A stretch of 47,153 bases of DNA, taken from Psychrobacillus antarcticus. Its GTDB lineage: Bacteria; Bacillota; Bacilli; Bacillales_A; Planococcaceae. The notes beneath the pieces were generated by a model, which made no database searches, was not told the DNA's origin, and saw nothing but the letters and a program-made list of their open reading frames with translations. The DNA lies in the NCBI RefSeq assembly GCF_029533155.1, contig NZ_JAIZDB010000023.1, forward strand, positions 1 to 47,153, in the 5' to 3' direction. The position numbers and the translations under genes are program-made. Each line of letters starts with the position of its first letter. Positions within the stretch are counted from its first letter, which is position 1. Positions 10,701-17,794 of this stretch are shown here, piece after piece.

Positions 10701-10857
10701 GGAGAATTACTTCACTTTAGGAAAGCTACCTCCAGGAAAATACTTCTGGAAAGTAACCGTTTCAGACAACGAAGGAAATGAACAGTCCTCCTTTGAGATT
10801 TACATTGATGAAGAAGGAAATAATTTCTATGGCATAAGAGAATTTGAGGTGGAGTAA
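7771..10857 (+). CDS. pelG: PelG-CotH fusion: polysaccharide flippase fused to CotH-like kinase domain
   Basis: Residues 1-455 are PelG, a MOP-type flippase with about 12 membrane helices and the hallmark start MAGIGFELRKLYKEEG. Without a stop the frame continues into residues 461-486, which look like a complete lipoprotein signal (a KKKK stretch, a hydrophobic core, then LMVGC with Cys486). A CotH-like atypical kinase domain follows (about 515-905), with LRGNTARYAAQKSYKIK and PWDYDGGW (D809, D811). The last 90 residues resemble a fibronectin-III-like beta-sandwich (LPPGKYFWKVTV). No ribosome binding site precedes the internal ATG at 9151, so the fused product is probably made. Signal peptidase II cleavage at Cys486 is possible but speculative. 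The gene overlaps pelF by 29 bp. PelG normally ends near residue 455, so this chain is more than twice the family length. Confidence 0.87.
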   Translation: MAGIGFELRKLYKEEGIVGNIKAYAYSSMTTIGPMILCILLVIVQQQLMTANASSFSDKQLFISTMTYSFIFSIMFTCGISIVLTRHVADMLYQKKYEQIISSFYGALIIVLPIAGIATAVFLYGVDESLGYKISAYLFFIELIIIWIQNVYMSALKDYKRIVRGFTIGVLTSLLVSFLVFKFTSLPPTTSSLVGMDVGFLVIVAMGMYHFEQVFPRNNNKDYFAFFSTFRKYPIIFFSGFFLYSSVYVHNFMYWLFSEQRLLVSGRFLLAPFYDLPVFYAYLSVVPSLVLFVIVVETDFYERFVHYYKNVLNGGTYKSMNNAKTKMQSVLLHRIGFLVEVQLLFTVMGIALGIIYLPKIGFSMDQLDLYILLCLGYFFFIITFVMIHALMYFDDRKGVLMISALYFMLNGVLTIVTIQMGIDGLGMFIASFLALICTIVRLLYVLSHIDYYTFLSQPLTMKIVKKKKILSLFGIVLSSLLLMVGCSAEQTAESSTETQAAVVEDTTSNDKLVEDKRIYERDEDSAIKTLYLTILPKKSEKKQDVDWYALNRITDRYSDESLDIIMSEGIENGEGSMEGMFGHGISEANAKISLRGNTARYAAQKSYKIKLFDSAGLWQDQRTINLNKHISDLSRVRNKLSFDLMENIPNTTSLRTQFVHVYVKDMTKENNGTYEDYGLYTQIEQPNEMFLKNHWLDPNGYLYKVNFFEFQRYPELIKSHTDPTYDKKQFETILEVKGREEHDKLIAMLDDVNNKAIPIEDVMEKHFDLDNLMTWAAMNILMDNMDTDANNFYLYSPLNSERWFILPWDYDGGWELQRNDNSIRTYQAGISNFWGNELFNRYFRSEKNVQNLIEKVEELSEIINSETIDQQLANYEEVVKPFLLREPDKDYLPDVNTNFENELQIIRDTPKRAKQRFYDDLQKPKPFFMNDVIVELEKIQLSWAISYDLQMNNLLYNVSVAKDPLFTDIVAEKKGLRENYFTLGKLPPGKYFWKVTVSDNEGNEQSSFEIYIDEEGNNFYGIREFEVE

Positions 10858-10858
10858 C

Positions 10859-11569
10859 ATGACGTTAGAAGGAAGAAAATTCCGTAATGAACTGAAATAT
10901 TACATGAATATCCAAGACTATTTTACGTTACGCCAAAAAGTAGCCGCACTTCTCACTTTAGATAAAAACTCATTGAATGAGGAAGGCTACAATATTCGGA
11001 GTTTATATTTTGATGGACTCCACGATCATGCCCTTTACGATAAAAATAATGGTGTATTTAGTAGGGAAAAATACCGTATTCGCATTTATAACGGTAGTGA
11101 TCAAAAAATAAGTCTGGAGAGGAAAAGTAAATACGGAGATTTCATTAGTAAAGAATCTGCACCTCTATCTCTTTCAGAATATGAAGCAATATTACAGGGA
11201 GATGCGGACGTTCTTGCAAAAAAAGAACATCATTTATTAAAGGATTTCTATGCTGCATTAAAATATCGAGGATTTCAACCTCGAGTTATTGTGGACTATT
11301 GGAGAGAGGCTTATATATATGAACTTGGCAATGTTCGAGTGACATTTGATAAAAAATTAGCTGCTGGAATAAACGACTTTGACCTGTTTAATAACAATTT
11401 AGTATACGAGGAAATTTTACTACCAGAACAAACAATACTGGAAGTGAAATTCGATCAATTTTTACCAGATAACATCAGGCAACTTGTTAGACCAGATCAG
11501 TTTGTCCGTTCCGCAATTTCAAAGTATGTGATTTGTAGAGAGACTAATATCCAACATTTTAAACAATAA
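10859..11569 (+). CDS. VTC-domain (polyphosphate polymerase-like) protein
   Basis: This 236-residue protein is a compact VTC domain, the triphosphate-tunnel fold of eukaryotic polyphosphate polymerase. It has FRNELKYYMN at the start, YNIRSLYFD, a KYRIRIYNG strand, a LERKSK strand, RVIVDYWREAY and a late LEVKFDQFLP. These are the alternating basic and acidic strands that line the tunnel. ATG 10859 lies one base after the pelG-cotH stop and is preceded by GAGGTGGAG. Bacterial VTC proteins often occur beside CotH and DUF4956 genes, exactly as here. A role in making or transferring a phosphate polymer or nucleotide-linked group to the cell surface is inferred; polyphosphate synthesis is not shown by sequence alone. 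Confidence 0.85.
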   Translation: MTLEGRKFRNELKYYMNIQDYFTLRQKVAALLTLDKNSLNEEGYNIRSLYFDGLHDHALYDKNNGVFSREKYRIRIYNGSDQKISLERKSKYGDFISKESAPLSLSEYEAILQGDADVLAKKEHHLLKDFYAALKYRGFQPRVIVDYWREAYIYELGNVRVTFDKKLAAGINDFDLFNNNLVYEEILLPEQTILEVKFDQFLPDNIRQLVRPDQFVRSAISKYVICRETNIQHFKQ

Positions 11570-11588
11570 TCCACTGGGGGAGTTCGAT

Positions 11589-12269
11589 TTGGGTGAGACA
11601 GTCAATTTCCAAGATGTTATAAAAAAGAGCGTACTACATCTGGAAGCATTTCGATCGGTTTCATATATTGATATATTTTTAGGTCTATTATGCTCGTTTG
11701 CAATTGGGATATTCATTTTTTACGTATACAAAAAATTCTTTCGTGGAGTTGTGTATAGCTATAACTATAATGCATCATTTGTATTAATGACGATGATTAC
11801 AACGTTAATCATCATGACAATAAGTACGAATATCATCCTGTCACTTGGGATGGTAGGAGCACTGAGTATTGTGCGTTTCCGTACAGCCGTTAAAGATCCT
11901 CTCGATATAGTTTATATGTTTTGGGCAATTGCAGCTGGCATTTCCACTGGAGCTAAAATGTACCCATTAGCAATCATCGGTTCTTTAGCATTCGGGCTCA
12001 CACTAGCATGGCTATCAAGAAAGAAAATAAAACAACAAACGTATTTGCTTATCATTCGACATACAGACCTAGCAACAGATGACATTAGAGTCCAACTTAG
12101 AAAACTAAACACGACATTAAAATCTAAAACGATTCGCAATGGCTACACGGAACAAACAGTAGAAGTAAACTTGAAAGATGACAACACCTCTTTCATGCGT
12201 ATACTAGACCAAACGGACGGAGTAGAATCTTGCTCTCTCGTAAATTATACCGGTGACTATGCTCAATAA
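11589..12269 (+). CDS. DUF4956 membrane protein
   Basis: This protein of about 226 residues has three to four membrane helices in its first 140 residues. It carries the DUF4956 core (LGMVGALSIVRFRTAVKDP, then FWAIAAGISTG), followed by a small soluble alpha/beta domain of about 80 residues. The TTG start has GGGGGAG six bases upstream; no ATG fits. It is the last gene of the operon, 19 bp after the VTC gene, and is followed directly by a terminator. DUF4956 proteins recur next to VTC and CotH genes. Their function is unknown, and a membrane partner for the VTC protein is a reasonable inference. Confidence 0.82.
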   Translation: MGETVNFQDVIKKSVLHLEAFRSVSYIDIFLGLLCSFAIGIFIFYVYKKFFRGVVYSYNYNASFVLMTMITTLIIMTISTNIILSLGMVGALSIVRFRTAVKDPLDIVYMFWAIAAGISTGAKMYPLAIIGSLAFGLTLAWLSRKKIKQQTYLLIIRHTDLATDDIRVQLRKLNTTLKSKTIRNGYTEQTVEVNLKDDNTSFMRILDQTDGVESCSLVNYTGDYAQ

Positions 12270-12274
12270 TGACG

Positions 12275-12305
12275 AAAAACCCTTTGTGATTAACGAAGGG
12301 TTTTT
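12275..12305 (+). terminator. Intrinsic terminator of the Pel-like operon
   Basis: The stem AAAAACCCTT pairs with AAGGGTTTTT and ends in a T run, starting five bases after the DUF4956 stop. Almost the same hairpin ends the pentitol operon at 22182-22224. Confidence 0.85.
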
Positions 12306-12424
12306 CACATTACTAAATATATTGAGTCAATATTTCATAGCTCTAAGCTTTTGCGGCTCTAAGTATGAAAATACAAAATGCTTTAATAAATATATGACTT
12401 ATTAAATTGACAAAATTAAAAACC

Positions 12425-12456
12425 AAAACAACAGCGATTAAAGTTGCTCTTGTTTT
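12425..12456 (-). terminator. Terminator of the ABC-GAF-histidine kinase gene, probably bidirectional
   Basis: AAAACAACAGC pairs with GCTCTTGTTTT with one internal mismatch. Read on the minus strand it lies 30 bp after the kinase stop codon and is followed by a T-rich stretch. The rest of 12306-12486 is AT-rich, with nothing else recognised. Confidence 0.55.
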
Positions 12457-12486
12457 TTTGAAGTTTAGTATTTTAAAAAACCACCT

Positions 12487-14340
12487 TTAAGAAAATAATC
12501 TCTGAAGTGGAATTTTAACTTCTACTTGACAGCCCTCTTCCAAGCCAATAAAATTCAAGTTTCCTTTAAATTCGCTTTTCAGTATTGTTTCGATAACGGA
12601 TAGACCTAGTCCCTTGGAGTCAGCTACATTGAAATCTTTTGGTAGGCCGATACCATCGTCTTGAATTGAAAAAACAAGTTGGTCATTATCTTTATAATTA
12701 CTGACATTGATGGAACCTGTTTTATTAGAATTAAATGCGTGTTTATAAGAATTCATTAATAGCTCATTAATGATTAATGCAATGGAAGTTGCCTTATTAT
12801 AGGGAATGAAAATATCCTCCAATTCCATACTCACTGTAATATCAGGGTTTATATTCATTAACTGTACAATTGATAAGATCAAATCCTTAAGGTTTATAAT
12901 ACTTCGTCCCATATGATCTTTGGACATTAAATCATGTACTTGTGCAATACTTTTAACATAACTTGAGATATTATCTAATGTCTCATCAATAGTTTTATCA
13001 GGATTGGTCAGTAGGGCATTTTTCTGCAATAAAATTAAATTGGAAACGGTTTGAAGATTATTTTTAATTCTATGGTGACTCTCCTTCATCATTATGGAAT
13101 TACCCATTAGACGAGTATCCTCTATGGCTAAAGCAGCGTGCCTAGAAAAGGCTTTTAAGTATTTTATTTCTTTATCGGTAAAAGTAGTTAACTCTGTGAA
13201 GTTCAGATGTATAACTCCATACAATTCTCTGGATAGAATGGGGGCACAAATAAAGCTATTAATGTCCGCTGTGTTATTAAAATTAGTTTTGAAATTTGCG
13301 TGAGTTGAATTGGCCCAATACACTTGTTTACTTTCAGCCACATTGTAAATGGATGAACGGTTAAGTCTTTGAAAACGAATATTGCTATCATTTATAACAA
13401 ACTCATCAATGATGGAATTTGTTTTTTCATCATAGAGAATAATTGATCCATTTACTGCGTTTAAAGCTTTGATAGCCTCTGAAATTAATAGTTGCAATAT
13501 ATCGTTTAATTCGTATTCTGAAGTTAAAAACTCAGCTGCTTTAAAGACAGCTTCTAGTAATTGTTGAGTTTCTTTATCTTCCACTTCGGCAATTGATTTA
13601 TTGATTAAGTTAATATTTTCAATACGTCTCACAAGTTCAGCTGGGTTTTTAGTTGCTTCTTCGGTAGACATTTCACTTAATATTTTCCCTTTAGATAAGA
13701 TAGATATTCTATTAGAAATCATTAAAGCATCTTCCCACTGTTTGGTTAGATATAATATGCTACCACCATTATTTACGTAACGTTTAATAAGGTCTTTAAA
13801 AACTGTAATAGTCGATTCAGACAAATCTTCAAAAGGTTCTTGTAGTATCATTATTTTAGGATCATGAGATAGTAATCTTAAAAAATAGACAATTCGTTTA
13901 TTTTCTCTCGACAACTCTGATATTCTAATGCTAGGATTGATATCAAAACTAGCTTCGATTAGCGTTCGGTAAGCTTTCTTCTTTGCAGCGTACCAATTAA
14001 TAAATGGCAATGGTCTAAACCTAGGCATACTCGACATATACATATTCTCAGTAACAGATAAGTTCTCGATAACTTGGGTTTTTGCATGCATAAACTGAAT
14101 ATTTTCCTTCCTAAAACTTTGCTTACCTTTAGCAAGTGTTACGTTGGACAGGAGAATTTCACCTTCAATTTCTTTTGATTCTTGAAATTTTAGTAACGCT
14201 GCCATTACTAATGCCTGATCCGAAGTATTCTTTACAACTAGTGCATGAATTTCGCCCTGATTAAGAGTGATTGAAAGGTTTTTAAGTGAACCATCGGGAT
14301 TTGAAAAAGTTAATTCTTTAATTTCTAGTAAAGGATACAT
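12487..14340 (-). CDS. Sensor histidine kinase with N-terminal degenerate ABC-ATPase domain
   Basis: Residues 1-245 follow the layout of a sugar-importer ATPase (RbsA type), but the key motifs are lost. The Walker A position reads ALVVKNTSDQALV, the signature reads LSREN, and Walker B ends in MILQEP instead of DEP. ATP hydrolysis is therefore unlikely. A GAF domain follows (about 270-405), then HisKA_2 with the phospho-acceptor H423 in HRIKNNLQ, and a HATPase domain with INELLMNS, DDGIGLP and GLGLSV. The protein should autophosphorylate and pass phosphate to the ANTAR regulator encoded divergently next to it. The ABC-like domain may dock on the transporter permease to sense its state, but this is inference. 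ATG 14340 is chosen because GGAG lies seven bases upstream; a TTG lies directly before it. Confidence 0.85.
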   Translation of the reverse strand: MYPLLEIKELTFSNPDGSLKNLSITLNQGEIHALVVKNTSDQALVMAALLKFQESKEIEGEILLSNVTLAKGKQSFRKENIQFMHAKTQVIENLSVTENMYMSSMPRFRPLPFINWYAAKKKAYRTLIEASFDINPSIRISELSRENKRIVYFLRLLSHDPKIMILQEPFEDLSESTITVFKDLIKRYVNNGGSILYLTKQWEDALMISNRISILSKGKILSEMSTEEATKNPAELVRRIENINLINKSIAEVEDKETQQLLEAVFKAAEFLTSEYELNDILQLLISEAIKALNAVNGSIILYDEKTNSIIDEFVINDSNIRFQRLNRSSIYNVAESKQVYWANSTHANFKTNFNNTADINSFICAPILSRELYGVIHLNFTELTTFTDKEIKYLKAFSRHAALAIEDTRLMGNSIMMKESHHRIKNNLQTVSNLILLQKNALLTNPDKTIDETLDNISSYVKSIAQVHDLMSKDHMGRSIINLKDLILSIVQLMNINPDITVSMELEDIFIPYNKATSIALIINELLMNSYKHAFNSNKTGSINVSNYKDNDQLVFSIQDDGIGLPKDFNVADSKGLGLSVIETILKSEFKGNLNFIGLEEGCQVEVKIPLQRLFS

Positions 14341-14369
14341 CAAATCACTCCATCGATATTATTACTAAA

Positions 14370-14392
14370 CATCCTAACATAATCATAGGATG
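14370..14392. promoter_or_regulatory. Inverted repeat in the divergent kinase/regulator intergenic region
   Basis: CATCCTA and TAGGATG form a perfect 7-9-7 dyad midway between the divergent kinase and regulator genes, which are only 75 bp apart. It could be an operator or an RNA hairpin. No protein is assigned. Confidence 0.4.
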
Positions 14393-14415
14393 AATTATAG
14401 AAGTGAGGTATAAAT

Positions 14416-14997
14416 ATGAGTCAAGAACTAAAAATTCTTATAGCTGATGATAGTTCTATTAATCGATTAGGGTTTAAGGTTATGCTGCAATCACTTGGTC
14501 ATAGAGTGATTGCCGAAGCCGAGAATGGGCAAGAAGCTGTCGAATTGGCTAATATCTATAATCCTGACTTATTGATTATGGATATTAATATGCCATTAAT
14601 AGATGGGATAGAGGCTATAAAAAGAATCAATGAAAAATTGTTTATTCCATCGATAATTGTTAGTGCGTATCATGATTCGGAATTGATCGAAAGAGCTAGT
14701 GCTGAAGGTGTTTTGTATTATCTTGTGAAACCTGTAGATGAAAAAGATTTGAGTATTGCGATTAAAATAAGTATGAGTAAAGCAGAAGAAATTATGAAGT
14801 TAAACACGGAGTTAAAAACAACAAAAGAGGCCTTAAATAATAGGGTGTTTATTGAGAAGGCAAAGGGAATACTTATGAAAAGAAAAGAATTGTCTGAACC
14901 AGAAGCGATGAAATTACTCCAAAAGATTAGTAACGAAAAAAACGAAAAAGTTGTGCAGGTTGCCAAAAGCTTAATACAAGCTGACGAATTATTCTGA
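14416..14997 (+). CDS. Response regulator with ANTAR RNA-binding output domain
   Basis: This 193-residue protein has an N-terminal receiver domain with the acidic pair in IADDSS, the phosphorylation site in LLIMDINMP (about Asp57) and the conserved Lys in LVKPVD. A coiled-coil stretch (about 120-140) leads to a C-terminal ANTAR domain (LNNRVFIEKAKGILMKR, then EAMKLLQKIS). ANTAR proteins bind RNA hairpins and prevent transcription termination. The leader directly downstream contains a strong terminator (15123-15183), the obvious target. The partner kinase is divergent at 12487-14340. GAGGTA precedes the ATG. Confidence 0.92.
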   Translation: MSQELKILIADDSSINRLGFKVMLQSLGHRVIAEAENGQEAVELANIYNPDLLIMDINMPLIDGIEAIKRINEKLFIPSIIVSAYHDSELIERASAEGVLYYLVKPVDEKDLSIAIKISMSKAEEIMKLNTELKTTKEALNNRVFIEKAKGILMKRKELSEPEAMKLLQKISNEKNEKVVQVAKSLIQADELF

Positions 14998-15016
14998 TTA
15001 AATACCAATTATTACA

Positions 15017-15046
15017 TTGACATTAAATTATTATTAAGTATATAAT
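15017..15046 (+). promoter_or_regulatory. SigA promoter of the pentitol operon
   Basis: A consensus TTGACA (15017-15022) and TATAAT (15041-15046) are separated by 18 bp. Transcription from about 15053 would give a leader of about 215 nt that contains a terminator and a cre-like site. Confidence 0.8.
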
Positions 15047-15122
15047 GTGCTTAATAATAGTTTGAAAATTTAATATTTGTTATGCAATTTGCTTACGGCT
15101 GGCGAGTTGATATAACTAGGTG

Positions 15123-15183
15123 AAGAGTGCCTTGAATAGCAGGAATTATCCTGTTTATTTCAAGGTGCTCTTTATTTTTTTTT
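15123..15183 (+). terminator. Leader terminator, likely controlled by the ANTAR regulator
   Basis: AAGAGTGCCTTGAA (15123-15136) pairs fully with TTCAAGGTGCTCTT (15159-15172), counting two G-U pairs. An inner hairpin CAGGA/TCCTG with a four-base loop stacks inside, and a long T tract follows. It lies between the promoter and the transporter genes, directly after the ANTAR regulator gene, as expected for a conditional terminator. A classic pair of hexaloop hairpins could not be identified by eye. Confidence 0.8.
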
Positions 15184-15226
15184 CAAACATCAAGTTATTT
15201 AAAGTTAAAGGAGGAGTGGGTATTTT

Positions 15227-15240
15227 TGTAAGCGCTTTAA
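15227..15240 (+). promoter_or_regulatory. Candidate cre site (CcpA)
   Basis: The sequence TGTAAGCGCTTTAA matches the cre consensus TGWAANCGNTNWCA at 13 of 14 positions. It lies in the transcribed leader between the terminator and the first transporter gene, where CcpA could act as a roadblock. This agrees with catabolite repression of a sugar operon. Confidence 0.6.
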
Positions 15241-15269
15241 AAATAAAAGGGGTGAAGGAGAAAATGACA

Positions 15270-16223
15270 ATGAAAAAAACTAGCTTAAAATTTTTAATTA
15301 TCCTTATGGGACTAGTATTAGTGGCTTTTGGATGTAGTAATGGAGAAGGTACTACAGAAGGTGAAGGGAAATCGGGAGAAAAAAAAGATTTATTAATAGG
15401 AATTTCATTTCAGGAATTAAATAATCCTTACTTTATTTCCATGCAAAAGGCTTTTGAAGAAGCGGCCGATAGCATTGGAGCAGAAGTTATTATAACAGAT
15501 GCTGCACATGATGTAGCTCAACAAGCGAATGACATTGACGATATGATTCAACGTGGTATTGATATCCTAATTCTTAATCCAACAGATAGTGAAGGCATAG
15601 AGCCTGCAGTAGTTGCGGCTAAGGAAGCAGGAGTAATAGTTGTTGCAGTAGATGCACAGGCAAGTGGACCAATCGATACATTCGTTGGTTCAAGAAACTA
15701 TGATGCTGGTTATCTAGCGGGTAAAAAGATGGCTGAAGATTTGAATGGAAAAGGGAAAGTGGCAATTCTAGACGGAATCCCAGTAGTACCAATTTTAGAA
15801 CGAGTAGAAGGCTTTAAAGCAGCTGTTGCTGAAAGTTCAGGAATTGAAATTGTTGATATTCAAAATGGTAAACAAGATCGTGCAGTTGCTACTGACGTTA
15901 CTGAAAATATTCTACAAGCTAATCCTGACTTGGATGCACTTTTCAGTGTAAATGATGGAGGAGCCTTAGGAGCTCTTGGGGCAATCGAAGCCTCTGGAAA
16001 AGATGTTTGGTTATACAGTGTTGATGGACACCCAGAAGTAATTGAAGCTATTTTAGCTGGCGGGGCATTTAAAGCGACTTCTGCACAATTCCCTGCTGAC
16101 CAAGTAAGAATTGCTTTGGGAATGGCACTTGCTAAACTATGGGGGGCGGAAGTAGTTCCTAAGGAAGTTCCAATAGATGTAGAGCTTATAACAATTGAAA
16201 ACGCAGAAGGTTTTAGCTGGTAG
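15270..16223 (+). CDS. Sugar ABC transporter substrate-binding lipoprotein (RbsB type)
   Basis: This 317-residue lipoprotein has the lipobox LVAFGC with Cys22 and a periplasmic-binding type 1 fold (LLIGISFQELNNPYF, then DGIPVVPILERVEGF and SVNDGGALGALGA). It should capture a pentose-sized sugar or polyol outside the membrane. ATG 15270 is preferred because AGGAG lies nine bases upstream; ATG 15264 is the alternative. The open frame to the left runs through the leader terminator and is not coding. It is first in the transporter operon and is followed by a stable hairpin that may set its higher expression. Confidence 0.9.
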   Translation: MKKTSLKFLIILMGLVLVAFGCSNGEGTTEGEGKSGEKKDLLIGISFQELNNPYFISMQKAFEEAADSIGAEVIITDAAHDVAQQANDIDDMIQRGIDILILNPTDSEGIEPAVVAAKEAGVIVVAVDAQASGPIDTFVGSRNYDAGYLAGKKMAEDLNGKGKVAILDGIPVVPILERVEGFKAAVAESSGIEIVDIQNGKQDRAVATDVTENILQANPDLDALFSVNDGGALGALGAIEASGKDVWLYSVDGHPEVIEAILAGGAFKATSAQFPADQVRIALGMALAKLWGAEVVPKEVPIDVELITIENAEGFSW

Positions 16224-16228
16224 TAATT

Positions 16229-16254
16229 AGTAAGGCACTAATTAGTGCCTTACT
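16229..16254 (+). promoter_or_regulatory. Intercistronic hairpin between binding protein and ATPase genes
   Basis: A perfect 26-nt palindrome with half-site AGTAAGGCACTAA starts six bases after the binding-protein stop. It lacks a T run. Such structures commonly protect the upstream message and give the binding protein more copies than the membrane parts. Confidence 0.65.
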
Positions 16255-16285
16255 ATTTCCTTAAGTTGCGAGGAAGGTGGTAAAA

Positions 16286-17794
16286 ATGAGTGAAACTATT
16301 CTTGAAGTGAAAAATATAAGAAAAGAATTTCCAGGTGTCGTGGCACTTAATGATGTCAGCTTTAAGATTAAGCGTGGAGAGGTTCATGCGCTTGTCGGAG
16401 AAAATGGTGCTGGAAAATCTACATTGATGAAACTCCTATCGGGAGTATATACCCCGACATCGGGAGAAATCATTTATGAAGGAAAAAAGGTTGAATTTAA
16501 TGATCCAAAAGATGCTCAATTAAAAGGTATAAGTATTATCCATCAAGAGTTCAGTTTAATTCCACACTTAAATGGCATTGAGAACATTTTTTTAGGGAGA
16601 GAGCTGAAAAAGTGGAGTACAGTATTAGACAAAAGATTAATGAAATCAAAAGCTATAGATCTATTAGATCAATTGAACGCAAAGATTGATCCAACCCATC
16701 TAGTCTCCAGATTAAGTGTAGCAAACCAACAATTTATTGAAATCGCCAAAGCGATATCCATAGAAACGAAAGTACTAATATTTGATGAACCTACTGCAAG
16801 TTTAACAGGCAAAGACATTGATAAGTTATTTGAACTAATTGCAAGATTAAAAGCTCAAGGAGTTACCGTTATTTACATATCCCACCACTTAGATGAAATC
16901 TCACAAATTTGTGATTCACTAACATGCCTTAGAGATGGTGAATGGATTGATACAAAAAAAGTTAGTGAAGTTACGAAACAAGACATTATAAAAATGATGG
17001 TTGGCAGAGAAGTTATAAATGCTTTTCCAGAAAAATTGAAAGTCCAAAATTCGGAAGAAAATTGGTTGCTGAATGTGAAAAAACTTAGCAACAATCATAT
17101 AAAAAATATCTCATTTCATTTAAATAAAGGCGAAATTTTGGGTATTGCAGGGGTTGTTGGTGCTGGTCGCACGGAGACAGTTAGAGCGTTAATCGGAGCA
17201 GACCCAACAAAGGAAAAAGAAGTATATATCAATGATAAACGTGTTTCTATAAACTCACCGACACAAGCTCTAGAACACGGGATAAGCTTAATACCCGAGA
17301 GTAGAAAAACACAAGGCTTAGTTTTAGGAATGACTGTAGCGAAGAATATCACATTACCTAATCTGAAAGTCTTGCAAAGCAAAATGAGACTGATTGATCG
17401 AAAAAAAGAATTAGTAATTGTGAACAACTCTATAAAGGATTTAAGAATAAAGACACCAAGTGCTAACCAACAAGTTAAGTTCTTAAGTGGAGGAAATCAA
17501 CAAAAAGTAGTTTTAGCGAAATGGTTAAATACAGATTGTAAAGTACTGATTTTTGATGAACCGACAAGAGGAATAGACATCGGTGCGAAAGAAGAAATTT
17601 ATAAAATTATGAGGGATTTAACGAAAAAAGGAATCTCCATCATTATGATTTCCTCAGAACTACCAGAAATTTTAGGTATGAGTGATCGCGTTTTAGTGAT
17701 GTATAAAGGCGAGATAAAAGCAGAACTTGCTGGGGAAGAAGCAACACAGGAAAAGGTTATGTATTATGCAACGGGTGGTGTAGACAATGAATAA
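16286..17794 (+). CDS. Sugar ABC transporter ATPase, duplicated (RbsA type)
   Basis: This 502-residue protein has two ABC domains. The first has GENGAGKST, LSVANQQ and VLIFDEPTASL. The second has the altered Walker A GVVGAGRTE usual for RbsA, plus LSGGNQQ and VLIFDEPTRGID. It powers uptake with the permease encoded just downstream. ATG 16286 is chosen because AGGAAGGTGG precedes it; a GTG at 16277 would fall inside that site. It overlaps the permease gene by eight bases. The degenerate ABC domain of the sensor kinase at 12487-14340 resembles this protein. Confidence 0.94.
   Translation: MSETILEVKNIRKEFPGVVALNDVSFKIKRGEVHALVGENGAGKSTLMKLLSGVYTPTSGEIIYEGKKVEFNDPKDAQLKGISIIHQEFSLIPHLNGIENIFLGRELKKWSTVLDKRLMKSKAIDLLDQLNAKIDPTHLVSRLSVANQQFIEIAKAISIETKVLIFDEPTASLTGKDIDKLFELIARLKAQGVTVIYISHHLDEISQICDSLTCLRDGEWIDTKKVSEVTKQDIIKMMVGREVINAFPEKLKVQNSEENWLLNVKKLSNNHIKNISFHLNKGEILGIAGVVGAGRTETVRALIGADPTKEKEVYINDKRVSINSPTQALEHGISLIPESRKTQGLVLGMTVAKNITLPNLKVLQSKMRLIDRKKELVIVNNSIKDLRIKTPSANQQVKFLSGGNQQKVVLAKWLNTDCKVLIFDEPTRGIDIGAKEEIYKIMRDLTKKGISIIMISSELPEILGMSDRVLVMYKGEIKAELAGEEATQEKVMYYATGGVDNE

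Noticed and set aside
9151-10857. CotH as a separate gene starting at the internal ATG
   Set aside because: The lipoprotein-like start is tempting, but no ribosome binding site precedes it and the frame is continuous with pelG, so a fusion is the simpler reading.
15053-15122. Classic ANTAR double hexaloop RNA motif
   Set aside because: Only weak hairpins such as AGTT/AACT (15105-15117) are visible, and none has the expected loop, so no motif is claimed.
15120-15269. N-terminal extension of the sugar-binding protein
   Set aside because: The open frame runs through the leader terminator and the cre-like site. The lipoprotein signal starts at 15270.
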